Source: Fodinibacter sp963747405 (GTDB taxonomy: Bacteria; Actinomycetota; Actinomycetes; Actinomycetales; Dermatophilaceae). From it: a DNA stretch of 64,000 nucleotides. The notes below the pieces were generated by a model. The model had not been told where the DNA came from, ran no database searches, and worked only from the letters and a program-made list of their open reading frames with translations. Shown in pieces: positions 16,273-24,182 of this stretch (its first letter is position 1; each line of letters opens with the position of its first letter). The position numbers and the translations under genes were made by a program. The stretch is taken from contig CAVVFG010000016.1 in the NCBI GenBank assembly GCA_963747405.1, positions 186,001-250,000 on the forward strand, read 5' to 3'.

Positions 16273-16956
16273 CCCCCACCAGGCAGTGACCTGGTTGGCG
16301 GTGAGTACCGGCCGGCCCAGCTCGAGCTCGAGCGCCTCGATCAGGCCCACGGTGTGCAGCGCGGTGTCGGGCACGAGAATGGGCAGGCCGGCGGCCCGGC
16401 TGGCGGCGCGGGTGACCAGGGCGCGCACCTTCTCGGGCCCGAGGCGACCGGCATGCTCGCCGCTGGGTACCCCGTGGCTGTCGCCCGCGACGACCGAGAT
16501 CTGTTGTGCTTCAAGTACCTCGACGAAGTACTGGGTGACCTCGCGCGGATAGGTCGCGGCGAGCACCACGGCCGGAGCCTCGAGCGCCGTCACCGCCTCG
16601 AGGAAGGCGATCGTGGTCGACGCTGCTGGCACGTCAGCCGCGGCGGCGACCCACCGCGACTGACGGTGGAGACCGTCGGGGCCGTAGACGAAGCTGCCCG
16701 AGGTGCAGGCCCACATGACCGCATCCGGGTGGTGCACCTTCGCCTCGTGGGCGGCGGCCGCCAACGGCTCGCGCGCGCCCAGCGCGAGTAGCGCGGTTAC
16801 ATCGTGGTCGGTCGCACCCTCCCAGGTGTGCACCACGGGAAAGTGGACACCGGGCAGGTGTCGCTCGAGTGTGGCGTACTCGTCCTCGGCGCTGTGACCG
16901 GGATAGAGCATCGCCACGATGGTCTCGGCGCTCACGGGGTGGTCATCTGGACTCAA
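16207..16956 (-). CDS. Asp/Glu racemase-superfamily enzyme, EutA/maleate isomerase-like (paralogue A)
   Basis: This protein of up to 249 residues belongs to the superfamily of maleate isomerases, arylmalonate decarboxylases and EutA. MLYPGHSAEDEYATLE at the N-terminus is typical of the EutA-like branch, and the first catalytic cysteine is present in MWACTSGSF (residue 84). The second cysteine, expected near residue 198, is missing: the region reads LVPDTALHTVGL. It may therefore catalyse a one-cysteine reaction or be non-catalytic. The start is uncertain: TTG at 16956 or GTG at 16935, neither with a clear ribosome site. It is divergent from the transporter, with operator 2 between. Confidence 0.82.
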   Translation of the reverse strand: MSPDDHPVSAETIVAMLYPGHSAEDEYATLERHLPGVHFPVVHTWEGATDHDVTALLALGAREPLAAAAHEAKVHHPDAVMWACTSGSFVYGPDGLHRQSRWVAAAADVPAASTTIAFLEAVTALEAPAVVLAATYPREVTQYFVEVLEAQQISVVAGDSHGVPSGEHAGRLGPEKVRALVTRAASRAAGLPILVPDTALHTVGLIEALELELGRPVLTANQVTAWWGLRLAGRTVSVPGLGRLFLTGD

Positions 16957-17012
16957 TGGGAGAACGACACCAGAAAAGTGTGGTCAATGGATGAATCCTT
17001 CGCTAGATTGCA

Positions 17013-17026
17013 GATTGTTGACAATC
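17013..17026. promoter_or_regulatory. GntR-type operator 2, GATTGT-TG-ACAATC
   Basis: Identical over all 14 bases to operator 1, this site lies between racemase paralogue A (ending 16956) and the transporter start at 17082. It contains TTGACA at 17018-17023, reading towards the transporter, and TTGTCA on the other strand. It would let one regulator control both genes. Confidence 0.8.
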
Positions 17027-17081
17027 GTCTACTGTACTCGAGTCAGCCGAGCACCCCTTCATCGACGCAGGAGCGACCGCT

Positions 17082-18443
17082 ATGACCGCATCATCCGCCG
17101 CACCACCCGTCAAGGTAGGAAACCGCGACCTCCGGCGCGCCATCGCGGCATCCGGGATCGGCAACGCCGTGGAGTGGTTCGACTACGGCATCTACGCCTA
17201 CGGCACGATCTACATCGCCAATGCCCTCTTCCCCGACTCGGCGAACGCGGTGCTGTTCACCCTGCTCGGCTTCGCCATCAGTTTCCTCATGCGCCCCCTC
17301 GGCGGTCTCGTCTGGGGGCCGCTCGGCGACAAGATCGGGCGCAAGGCCGTGCTGTCGATGACGATCCTGCTCATGGCCGGGGCCACGGTGTGCGTCGGCC
17401 TGATCCCCAGCTACACCACGATCGGCATCGCCGCGCCGATCCTGCTCTACCTGTTGCGCATCATCCAGGGCTTCTCCACCGGCGGCGAGTACGGCGGCGC
17501 GGCGACGTTCATGGCGGAGTACGCGCCCGACAAGCGCCGCGGGTTCTTCGGCAGCTTCCTGGAGGTCGGCACCCTCGCCGGCTTCAACGGTGGCGCCCTA
17601 CTCATGCTGGCCATCATCGCGTTCACCAACGACGACCAGATGGCGTCGTGGGGTTGGCGCATCCCGTTCTTCGTCGCCGGCCCCCTCGGTCTGATCGGGC
17701 TGTACCTCCGCAACAAGATCGAGGACACCCCGATCTTCAAGGAGCTCGAGGCCAAGGAAGAGACCTCGACCAGCGCCCGCGGCACGCTCAAAGAGCTGTT
17801 CAGCAGGCACATGAAGAGCCTGCTCATCCTCGGCGGCATGGTCATCGCACTCAACGTGGTCAACTACACGCTGCTCACCTACAGCCCTACCTACCTACAG
17901 GACGTCATCGACCTGTCGCAGGACAACGCGCTGATCGTGCCGATCATCGGCCAGTTCATCATGATGCTGCTGTTGCCGGTCTTCGGCTCACTGTCGGATC
18001 GGGTGGGACGCAAACCGCTCTGGTACGTCTCGCTCGTCGGCCTGCTCGTGCTCGCGATCCCGATGTACAAGCTGATGGGAACCTCGGTGGCCGGGGCCGT
18101 CATCGGGTTCGCCGTCCTGGGCCTGCTCTACGCCCCACAGCTCGCAACGATCTCGGCCACCTTCCCGGCGATGTTCCCCACCCCCGTGCGGTATGCCGGC
18201 CTCGCGCTCGGCTACAACGTGGCCACCTCGCTCTTCGGTGGCACCGCCGGCTTCGCCAACCAGGCCCTGATCGACGGCACCGGCGACAAGCTCTGGCCCG
18301 CCTACTACATGATGATCGCCTGCGCGATCGGCCTGGTGTCAACGTTCTTCCTCATCGAGACCAAGGCCATGTCCTTGCGTGGCACCCACCAGCCCGGCAC
18401 CCCTGCGGCAATCGCCGAGCAGAGGGAGCTCAGCCGCACCTGA
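17082..18443 (+). CDS. MHS-family metabolite:H+ symporter (ProP-like, MFS)
   Basis: This 453-residue inner-membrane protein has about 12 hydrophobic segments. MHS-family marks are the opening GIGNAVEWFDYGIYAY, the first-loop motif GPLGDKIGRKAVL, FSTGGEYGGAATFMAEYAP in helix 4-5, and the second GSLSDRVGRKPLW. Relatives carry proline, betaine, ectoine, shikimate, dicarboxylates or 2-oxoglutarate with protons. GCAGGAGCG sits upstream of the ATG at 17082. As the only transporter in the cluster, and with its own operator, it probably imports the substrate. The betaine/ectoine-type relatives fit the DoeA- and EutA-like enzymes nearby, but do not prove the substrate. Confidence 0.9.
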   Translation: MTASSAAPPVKVGNRDLRRAIAASGIGNAVEWFDYGIYAYGTIYIANALFPDSANAVLFTLLGFAISFLMRPLGGLVWGPLGDKIGRKAVLSMTILLMAGATVCVGLIPSYTTIGIAAPILLYLLRIIQGFSTGGEYGGAATFMAEYAPDKRRGFFGSFLEVGTLAGFNGGALLMLAIIAFTNDDQMASWGWRIPFFVAGPLGLIGLYLRNKIEDTPIFKELEAKEETSTSARGTLKELFSRHMKSLLILGGMVIALNVVNYTLLTYSPTYLQDVIDLSQDNALIVPIIGQFIMMLLLPVFGSLSDRVGRKPLWYVSLVGLLVLAIPMYKLMGTSVAGAVIGFAVLGLLYAPQLATISATFPAMFPTPVRYAGLALGYNVATSLFGGTAGFANQALIDGTGDKLWPAYYMMIACAIGLVSTFFLIETKAMSLRGTHQPGTPAAIAEQRELSRT

Positions 18444-18484
18444 CGCTGCATCGCGGATGGCCACGGCATGGGCGGTTCTGAGCC

Positions 18485-19231
18485 TCAGTTCGAGGCGCAG
18501 AGCCGCCCATCTGCGTGGGCGCGAAGCCCGAGGGCCCGCAGGGCCGCCCACATCGACACCTGGTTCGCCGTGAGAACGGGCAGCCCTAGATCGCGCTCGA
18601 GGGGCTCGACGAGGTCGTAGGTGCGAACGTTCGTGCACGAGACGAAGACCGCGTCGGCCCGCTCCGACCCAGAGACGGCATCCCGTACGAGATCTGCCAC
18701 CTCGCGGTGGGTGAGGCGCCAGATCTCACCGGTGAGACCGAGATGGCTGCGGCCCGTAACAGCGAGCCCCGCGGCCTCGAGATACGCGGCCAGCAGGTCT
18801 GTCACCAGGTCGTCGTACGGAGTGGCGATGGCGATGCGGCCGGTACCCAGGGCGGCGGCCGACTCGAGCAGCGCGCCGCTGGTGGTGACGGCCAGCGGTA
18901 TGCCGCTGCGCGTCATCGCCTCACGCAGCTCGCGCTCCCCGCCTCGGCCGCGAGCGAAGCTGCCGGCGGTGCATAGGTAGAGGGCGACCTGCGGGGCGAC
19001 GGCGCTGACGTTGCGCGCCAGCTCCGCAATCTCGGCCGGGTCTGCGACGAGAAGGGCCTGGGTGACCCCGACGGGCACAGCGGCATACCGGGTACGGGTG
19101 AGGTGCAGGGTCACCGACGGCGGCACCCAGCGCCAGATCTCGCGATCGAGGGCGAAGTCGTACGGAACGATCACGCCGATCGCGGCGGAGTCGATCGGGG
19201 TCGTCGGCAGCTCAGCTGCGAAGTCCGGCAC
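18485..19231 (-). CDS. Asp/Glu racemase-superfamily enzyme, maleate isomerase-like (paralogue B)
   Basis: This 248-residue protein is a second member of the maleate isomerase/arylmalonate decarboxylase superfamily. Both expected catalytic cysteines are present: ALYLCTAGSF (residue 87) and FVSCTNVRTYD (residue 199). GVIVPYDFALDREIWRW resembles the substrate-loop start, and LPVLTANQVSMWAALRALG is the usual C-terminal signature. With two cysteines it could act as a racemase or cis-trans isomerase. The GTG at 19231 is the start used; the ribosome site is weak. It converges on the transporter and is divergent from the amidase, with operator 3 between. Confidence 0.85.
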   Translation of the reverse strand: MPDFAAELPTTPIDSAAIGVIVPYDFALDREIWRWVPPSVTLHLTRTRYAAVPVGVTQALLVADPAEIAELARNVSAVAPQVALYLCTAGSFARGRGGERELREAMTRSGIPLAVTTSGALLESAAALGTGRIAIATPYDDLVTDLLAAYLEAAGLAVTGRSHLGLTGEIWRLTHREVADLVRDAVSGSERADAVFVSCTNVRTYDLVEPLERDLGLPVLTANQVSMWAALRALGLRAHADGRLCASN

Positions 19232-19254
19232 CCGGCAATTCTCGCGAACCGAGC

Positions 19255-19268
19255 GATTGTTGACAATA
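19255..19268. promoter_or_regulatory. GntR-type operator 3, GATTGT-TG-ACAATA
   Basis: One base differs from operators 1 and 2 (last position A rather than C). It lies in the short gap between racemase paralogue B (start 19231) and the amidase (start 19341). TTGACA at 19260-19265 followed 17-18 bases later by ATAGGT/TAGGTT could be the amidase promoter. Confidence 0.75.
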
Positions 19269-19340
19269 GACGCGGCGGCTCAATAGGTTCGTCGGCATCC
19301 TCGCCCAGCCCTTCGTGCCACCCTGTGAGGTTTGGCCCCC

Positions 19341-20774
19341 ATGACCCTCGCACCGGAACCCCGCCGGCTCTCGATGCTGTCCGCCGGGGCCGTGGCGGCG
19401 GGTTTTGCAGCAGGTGAGTTCTCGCCGCTCGAGGTCACCGAGGCGGCCCTGGCCGCGATCGAGACCTTCGACCCCGAGGTCGGCGCGATGGTGCTCGTAG
19501 ACGCGCAGGGGGCCCGCACGCAGGCGCGTGCCTCGCAGCTGCGCTGGCGGCGTGGCGAGCAGCGCAGCGTCGTCGACGGGGTGCCGGTGACGATCAAGGA
19601 CATGTTCCTCACCCGCGGCTGGCCCACGCTGCGCGGCAGCACCCTCACCGACCCGGCCGGCCCGTGGGACACGGACGCGCCGGCGGTGGCGCGTCTGCGC
19701 GAGTCCGGGGCGGTGGTGCTCGGCAAGAATGCGACGCCGGAGTTCGCCTGGAAGGGTGTGACCGACTCGATCATTCACGGGTCGACGGGCAACCCGTGGG
19801 GGACCGGGCTCACGAGCGGCGGGTCATCGGGAGGCGCAGCGACGGCGGTCGGGCTGGGCATGGGGTCGTGGTCGATCGGCACCGACGGCGGCGGGTCGGT
19901 GCGCATCCCGGCCTCGTTCACCGGGACGGTCGCACTCAAGCCGACCTACGGCCTTGTTCCCGTGTATCCGCCGAGCCCTTACGGCACTTTGTCGCACGCC
20001 GGGCCGATGACGCGTTCGGTGTCGGATGCGGCGCTGATGATGGACGTGCTCACCGGGTTCGACTCACGAGACTGGTTCGCCACGCAGCGGCCGTCGGGTT
20101 CCTTCCTCGAAGGCCTCGACGAAGGGGTGGCGGGGTTGCGGGTGGCCTGCTCGCCCACGCTGAGCGGCACCGGCCAGAACGACCCGCAGGTGCAGGCGGC
20201 GTTCGACGTGGCCGTCGAGGTGCTGGCCGGGCTCGGGGCCACGGTGGAAAGGGTCGACCCGGTGCCCGAGCTTCTCGCGGTCGTTCGTGAGGCGTTCCAG
20301 GTGCTGTGGTTCACCGGCGCGGCCAAGGTGCTGGAGCCGTTCGGTCGTGGCGCGCTCGAGCGGATCGACCCGTTGCTCGCCGAGCAGGTGCGACGGCATC
20401 GAGACGACTCTGCGTCGGCCTACCTCGACGCGGTGCAGGTGCGGATGGACCTCGGGGTGGCAATGGGAGCCCTCCACGACGAGTGGGACGTGCTGGTCAC
20501 ACCGACCCTGCCGATCCCCGCGTTCGAGCGCGGCCAGGACGCCGCGACCGGATGGCCGGAGCAGCTGTGGACGTCGTGGACGCCCTACACCTACCCGTTC
20601 AACCTCACCGGACAGCCCGCGCTCTCGGTGCCGTGCGGCCTGACCGACGACGAGCGACCCATTGGGTTGCAGATCGTGGGTCCACGGCACGCCGACGCGC
20701 TGGTGCTGCGGGTCGGTCGGGCCTTTGAGGCGGCGACCGACTCTCAGCGGGTTCTGCCGGTGTTGCTGCGGTGA
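19341..20774 (+). CDS. Amidase-signature-family amidase
   Basis: This 477-residue amidase-signature enzyme hydrolyses a carboxamide using a Ser-cisSer-Lys triad. The lysine is in GVPVTIKDMF (residue 86), the cis-serine in TSGGSSGGAA (about 162), and the nucleophile in TDGGGSVRIP (residue 186). The length is normal. The ATG at 19341 has GAGG 11 bases upstream; a TTG three codons earlier is possible. It lies directly downstream of operator 3 and is followed by the DUF3830 gene. In this cluster it could release ammonia or an amine from the imported compound or an intermediate. Substrate is not evident. Confidence 0.9.
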   Translation: MTLAPEPRRLSMLSAGAVAAGFAAGEFSPLEVTEAALAAIETFDPEVGAMVLVDAQGARTQARASQLRWRRGEQRSVVDGVPVTIKDMFLTRGWPTLRGSTLTDPAGPWDTDAPAVARLRESGAVVLGKNATPEFAWKGVTDSIIHGSTGNPWGTGLTSGGSSGGAATAVGLGMGSWSIGTDGGGSVRIPASFTGTVALKPTYGLVPVYPPSPYGTLSHAGPMTRSVSDAALMMDVLTGFDSRDWFATQRPSGSFLEGLDEGVAGLRVACSPTLSGTGQNDPQVQAAFDVAVEVLAGLGATVERVDPVPELLAVVREAFQVLWFTGAAKVLEPFGRGALERIDPLLAEQVRRHRDDSASAYLDAVQVRMDLGVAMGALHDEWDVLVTPTLPIPAFERGQDAATGWPEQLWTSWTPYTYPFNLTGQPALSVPCGLTDDERPIGLQIVGPRHADALVLRVGRAFEAATDSQRVLPVLLR

Positions 20775-20855
20775 GGTCCCGGTAAGCGCGCACATGGACG
20801 ACTCCTCATATCCGACCAGGGTGGTCACCCATCCGATGACAGCAAGGACGAGACC

Positions 20856-21362
20856 ATGGCCCGGTACCTGACGATCACTTTGGAGAAGCGCGGTGTCAGC
20901 TGTGTGGCACGACTGCTCGAGGATGCCGCTCCGCGCACAGCCGCGGCGGTATGGGAGGCGCTCCCGCTGCGGTCGCAGGCGTATCACGGCAAGTACGCGC
21001 GCAACGAGATCTATACGCTGCTGCCTGCATTCGCCGAAAGCGACCCCGGCAGCGAGAACACGACGGTGACGCCCATACCCGGCGATGTCTGCTGGTTCAC
21101 CTTCGCGGGTGACGATCTGGGCAACCCAGCCTACGGCTACGAGCTGGAGGGTGAGCACCGTTCGATGAGCTCGATCATCGATCTGGCCGTCTTCTACGGA
21201 CGCAACAACCTGCTCATCAACGGCGACCAGGGTTGGGTCCCCGGAAACGTGTTCGCGACGATCGTCGAGGGACTCGATGAGATGGCGGCAGCGTGTCAGG
21301 ACCTGTGGATGGGAGGGGCCCGCGGCGAGACCCTGGCATTCACGCAGTACCGCGAGGACTGA
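20856..21362 (+). CDS. DUF3830 family protein (cyclophilin-like fold)
   Basis: This 168-residue cytoplasmic protein matches the DUF3830 pattern: LTITLEKRGVSCVARLLED, PLRSQAYHGKYARNEIY, PGDVCWFTF and IDLAVFYGRNNLLINGDQGW. Family members are predicted to adopt a cyclophilin-like barrel and have no proven reaction. The ATG at 20856 has AAGGA nearby. It is the last gene of the amidase unit and of the regulon. Its fixed place with an amidase and racemase-superfamily enzymes suggests an enzymatic or ligand-binding role in this pathway, which is inference. Confidence 0.85.
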   Translation: MARYLTITLEKRGVSCVARLLEDAAPRTAAAVWEALPLRSQAYHGKYARNEIYTLLPAFAESDPGSENTTVTPIPGDVCWFTFAGDDLGNPAYGYELEGEHRSMSSIIDLAVFYGRNNLLINGDQGWVPGNVFATIVEGLDEMAAACQDLWMGGARGETLAFTQYRED

Positions 21363-21389
21363 GCACTGTGACAGTGGTGACGCTGATCC

Positions 21390-21770
21390 GAAAGTCCTCA
21401 GACCTGCTCACTGAAAGTCCCCACCCTGCGTGGCTCCACGGAATCGGGCGGGGCTCCGCTCATGCTCACACGCGAGGACGACATCGCCGTTCACGCGTTG
21501 CACCGGCAGGGTGGACGATCTCAGCGATCGCCCGCCACCCTGGGAAGGACCACAAGACGGTCCGGGCCCAACTCGACGGTCGTCAGGCCGGCGTCCGCAG
21601 ACGCACGGTCGCGGACCACATCGAACCGTTCGCCGACCACGTCAGGCAGCGCCTGGGCGACGACCCGCACCTGTGGGCCTCGACCTTGTACGACGAGCGC
21701 TCGGGCTTGGGGTACGACCGTTCCTACCCGAGCATGACGCGGGCATGACGCGGGCGATCCGGCCCGGGTT
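21390..21770 (+). pseudogene. IS21-family element remnant with IstA-like transposase N-terminus
   Basis: GAAAGTCCTCA (21390-21400) and GAAAGTCCCCA (21413-21423) are direct repeats of the kind found at IS21 ends. From 21462, one frame reads MLTREDDIAVHALHRQG, a typical IstA start. The match continues in another frame as GWTISAIARHPGKDHKTVRA and ends in ERSGLGYDRSYPSMTRA, so a frameshift lies near 21510. A second disruption is an exact 11-bp tandem duplication (21732-21742 and 21743-21753). The catalytic domain and IstB are gone, so the element is dead. Confidence 0.75.
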
Positions 21771-21983
21771 GTGCCCGGTGTGCGTGGTGTGCCGCCCCAG
21801 CGGACGGCGACTTCTACGACTACCAGTCTCCTGGCCCTGGGCGTCGCCGATACAAGAAGCACTGGCAAAGGATCCAAGCGATCACAGCGCTGCCGACCAC
21901 CAGCCCCAGACCCTACGACCACGACCCGGAGAAGCCGGCAGAGCGGCGGCCCTCACATGCCCGGAAGCGCCCAGCCTCACCAC

Positions 21984-22157
21984 GGGCAGGTGCAGCAGAT
22001 GCTCGGGCACAAGTCCGCGACCATCACGCTCGACCCCCACGGGCACCTGCTCCCGGACCAGCTCGACGAGGTAGCCGACCGCCTCGACGCCGCTGCTCGC
22101 GCTGTTGTGTACCCGTTGGGTACCCGAGCGGAATTCGTCCGGCTGTCGGCGGGCTAG
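21984..22157 (+). pseudogene. C-terminal remnant of a tyrosine integrase
   Basis: About 57 codons resemble the end of phage/ICE tyrosine recombinases: VQQMLGHKSATITLDPHGHL, with the tyrosine-bearing segment degraded (DTYGHL is expected, DPHGHL is found), then LPDQLDEVADRLDAAARA. The rest of the enzyme is missing, and the nucleophilic tyrosine is replaced by histidine. The fragment ends 43 bases from the 3' end of tRNA-Glu, a common integration target. It probably marks an old integrative element. Confidence 0.7.
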
Positions 22158-22195
22158 AAAAAGGCCAAACCCCCCGGCTGACCGGGGGGTTTGGC
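22158..22195 (-). terminator. Intrinsic terminator after tRNA-Glu
   Basis: On the minus strand, a perfect 14-bp stem (arms 22182-22195 and 22164-22177, four-base loop) is followed after two bases by TTTTT (22158-22162). It lies five bases beyond the tRNA-Glu 3' end and should stop the gltX/tRNA transcript. Confidence 0.9.
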
Positions 22196-22199
22196 GTTG

Positions 22200-22272
22200 T
22201 AGCCCCGACGGGATTCGAACCCGCGCTACCGCCTTGAGAGGGCGGCGTGCTAGGCCACTACACAACGGGGCC
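22200..22272 (-). tRNA. tRNA-Glu (CTC)
   Basis: The 73-nt sequence folds into a standard cloverleaf. The acceptor pairs GGCCCCG with CGGGGCT, the D stem is GTGT/GCAC, and the anticodon stem CCGCC/GGCGG encloses the loop CTCTCAA, giving anticodon CTC (GAG codons). The T loop TTCGAAT is closed by GCGGG/CCCGT. The CCA tail is not encoded. It follows tRNA-Gln and gltX on the same strand. Confidence 0.95.
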
Positions 22273-22379
22273 GTGACCTGTTTCCTGCCGCTGCGAGGCG
22301 GCGGGCAACGGAGAAGAACTGTACCGAACGGCGGGACTTTCTCCGAATCGTCCCCGGCCGGTCGGGCCGAGGACGAGAG

Positions 22380-22451
22380 CTGGGGTACCAGGACTCGAAC
22401 CTAGAACGGATGAACCAGAATCACCAGTGTTGCCAATTACACCATACCCCA
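22380..22451 (-). tRNA. tRNA-Gln (CTG)
   Basis: The 72-nt cloverleaf has a TGGGGTA/TACCCCA acceptor (U1-A72, as usual for tRNA-Gln), a GGTGA/TCATC anticodon stem and the loop TTCTGGT, giving anticodon CTG (CAG codons). The discriminator is G and CCA is not encoded. The 5' acceptor overlaps a perfect 16-bp palindrome (22444-22459). Confidence 0.94.
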
Positions 22452-22576
22452 TGGGGTATGCCGTCGGACCCACCGCGAGGCGGCTGGTCGTCGGGCGAAC
22501 CGAGGACTGATCCTACCGGGCGGCCTCGCCCGCACCCAAATCGCGGATGCCGGGATCGCCCGGACGGGAGGAGCCG

Positions 22577-24169
22577 TCAGAGCGTGGCGCGCAGCGACCG
22601 CAGCCGGGTGAGCGTGGACGCCTTGCCCAGGATCTCCATCGACTCGAACAGCGGCGGGGAGACCCGGCGACCCGAGACGGCGGTGCGCAGCGGGCCGAAG
22701 GCGAACCTGGCCTTGATGCCGAGCCCGTCGACGAGTGCCTGGCGCAGGGCGGCCTCGACGGCCGCGGCGGTGAAGGACCGGTCGGTGCCGAGCACCCCCG
22801 AGCCCTCGTCGGGGACCTCCTCGAGTGCAGTGACGGCCGCGTCGAGCACCGCCGCGGCATCGCCACCGAGCTGGGCACGGGCGTCGTCGGCCACCGCAAC
22901 GGCGTCGTCGGCGACGTAGAACGGGCCGACCAGGTCGCTGGCCTCGGTGAGGTGCGCCATCCGGGTCTGGATGAGTGCGGTGACCGCCTCGAGCCGCGAC
23001 AGCTCGCCGAGCGAGGGGTTCGAGCCCAGCACACCGTCGGCCCGGAGGAACGGCAGCAGGCGGGCGGCGAGGTCGCCGACGCTCAGGGCGCGGATGTGCA
23101 CGCCGTTGAGCCAGTCGAGCTTCTTGAGGTCGAAGATCGGGCCGACCGGGTTGACGTCGTGCCAGTCGAAGCGCTGGGAGAACTCCGCGAAGCCGAACAC
23201 CTCGACGTCCTCGCCCTGCGCCCCCTCGGCCGGCGGGTAGGCCAGCAGCGCGAGGAAGTTGACCAGGGCCTCGGGGAGGTAGCCCTGCTCCTGGAACCAG
23301 GTGAGCCGGGCGGCAGGGTTCTTGCGCTTGGAGATCTTCGACTTGTCGGTGTTGCGCAGCAGCGGCATGTGGGCGAACGCGGGTGGGGTGAGCCCGAGCC
23401 ACGAGTAGAGCAGCACGTGCTTGGGGGTGGAGGAGATCCACTCCTCGCCGCGCACCACGTGGGTGACGCCCATCTCGGCGTCGTCGACGACGACGGCCAG
23501 GTGGTAGGTGGGGAAGCCGTCGGCCTTGAGGATGACCTGGTCGTCCGGCCGCGGCGCCGACACCCGGCCCCGGATCAGGTCGTCGAACTCGAGCGGCGCG
23601 TCGTCGGGGACGAGCATGCGCACGACGGGGGTCTGCGAGAACCCGGGCAGCGCACGGCGCTCCTCCTCGCTCTTCCCCAGGCACAGCCGGTCGTAGCCGG
23701 TGGGCAGCTTGGCCTTCTGCTGGGCCTCGCGCATCTGCGCGAGCCGCTCTGTGGAGCACCAGCAGTGGTAGGCCCTGCCCTCGGCGAGCAGCCGCTCGAC
23801 GTAGGGCCGGTAGGTGTCGAGCCGCTCGCTCTGCCGGTAGGGCGCGCACGGGCCGCCGACGTCGGGGCCCTCGTCCCAGGTGAGGCCGAGCCAGCGCAGT
23901 GTGTCGAAGACCTGCTGCTCGGAGTCCTCGCGGAAGCGGGCCCGGTCGGTGTCCTCGATGCGCAGGATGAACCGCCCACCCTGCTGGCGCACGAACGCCA
24001 GGTTGAACAGCGACATGTAGGCCGTGCCGACGTGCGGGTCGCCCGTGGGCGAGGGGGCCACTCGCAGCCGCACGGCGCCAGGTAGGGCGGCGGCGCCGGT
24101 GGTGTCGCTGGTCTGCGGGGCGCTGGTGCTGGGGGCGCCGGTCCGGGGGTTCTCGGGGTTCTCGCTCAT
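22577..24169 (-). CDS. gltX: Glutamyl-tRNA synthetase
   Basis: This 530-residue class I aminoacyl-tRNA synthetase charges tRNA-Glu. In bacteria lacking GlnRS it also charges tRNA-Gln, which GatCAB then amidates (known for actinobacteria). The HIGH-type motif is in RVAPSPTGDPHVGTAY, the KMSKS-type motif in NTDKSKISKRKNPAA, and FILRIEDTDRARF is a family signature. A 35-residue Ser/Thr/Pro-rich extension precedes the catalytic core, so the true start may be somewhat downstream of the ATG at 24169. tRNA-Gln and tRNA-Glu, both its expected substrates, lie immediately downstream on the same strand. Confidence 0.96.
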   Translation of the reverse strand: MSENPENPRTGAPSTSAPQTSDTTGAAALPGAVRLRVAPSPTGDPHVGTAYMSLFNLAFVRQQGGRFILRIEDTDRARFREDSEQQVFDTLRWLGLTWDEGPDVGGPCAPYRQSERLDTYRPYVERLLAEGRAYHCWCSTERLAQMREAQQKAKLPTGYDRLCLGKSEEERRALPGFSQTPVVRMLVPDDAPLEFDDLIRGRVSAPRPDDQVILKADGFPTYHLAVVVDDAEMGVTHVVRGEEWISSTPKHVLLYSWLGLTPPAFAHMPLLRNTDKSKISKRKNPAARLTWFQEQGYLPEALVNFLALLAYPPAEGAQGEDVEVFGFAEFSQRFDWHDVNPVGPIFDLKKLDWLNGVHIRALSVGDLAARLLPFLRADGVLGSNPSLGELSRLEAVTALIQTRMAHLTEASDLVGPFYVADDAVAVADDARAQLGGDAAAVLDAAVTALEEVPDEGSGVLGTDRSFTAAAVEAALRQALVDGLGIKARFAFGPLRTAVSGRRVSPPLFESMEILGKASTLTRLRSLRATL

Positions 24170-24182
24170 GGTGGGCGACAGC

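Noticed and set aside
4791..21362. Standard ectoine degradation operon
   Set aside because: EutB, EutC and the EutE/DoeB deacylase are missing, and several unrelated enzymes are present.
22444..22459. 16-bp palindrome over the 5' end of tRNA-Gln as an operator
   Set aside because: Half of it is fixed by the acceptor stem sequence, so the symmetry may be chance or relate to processing.
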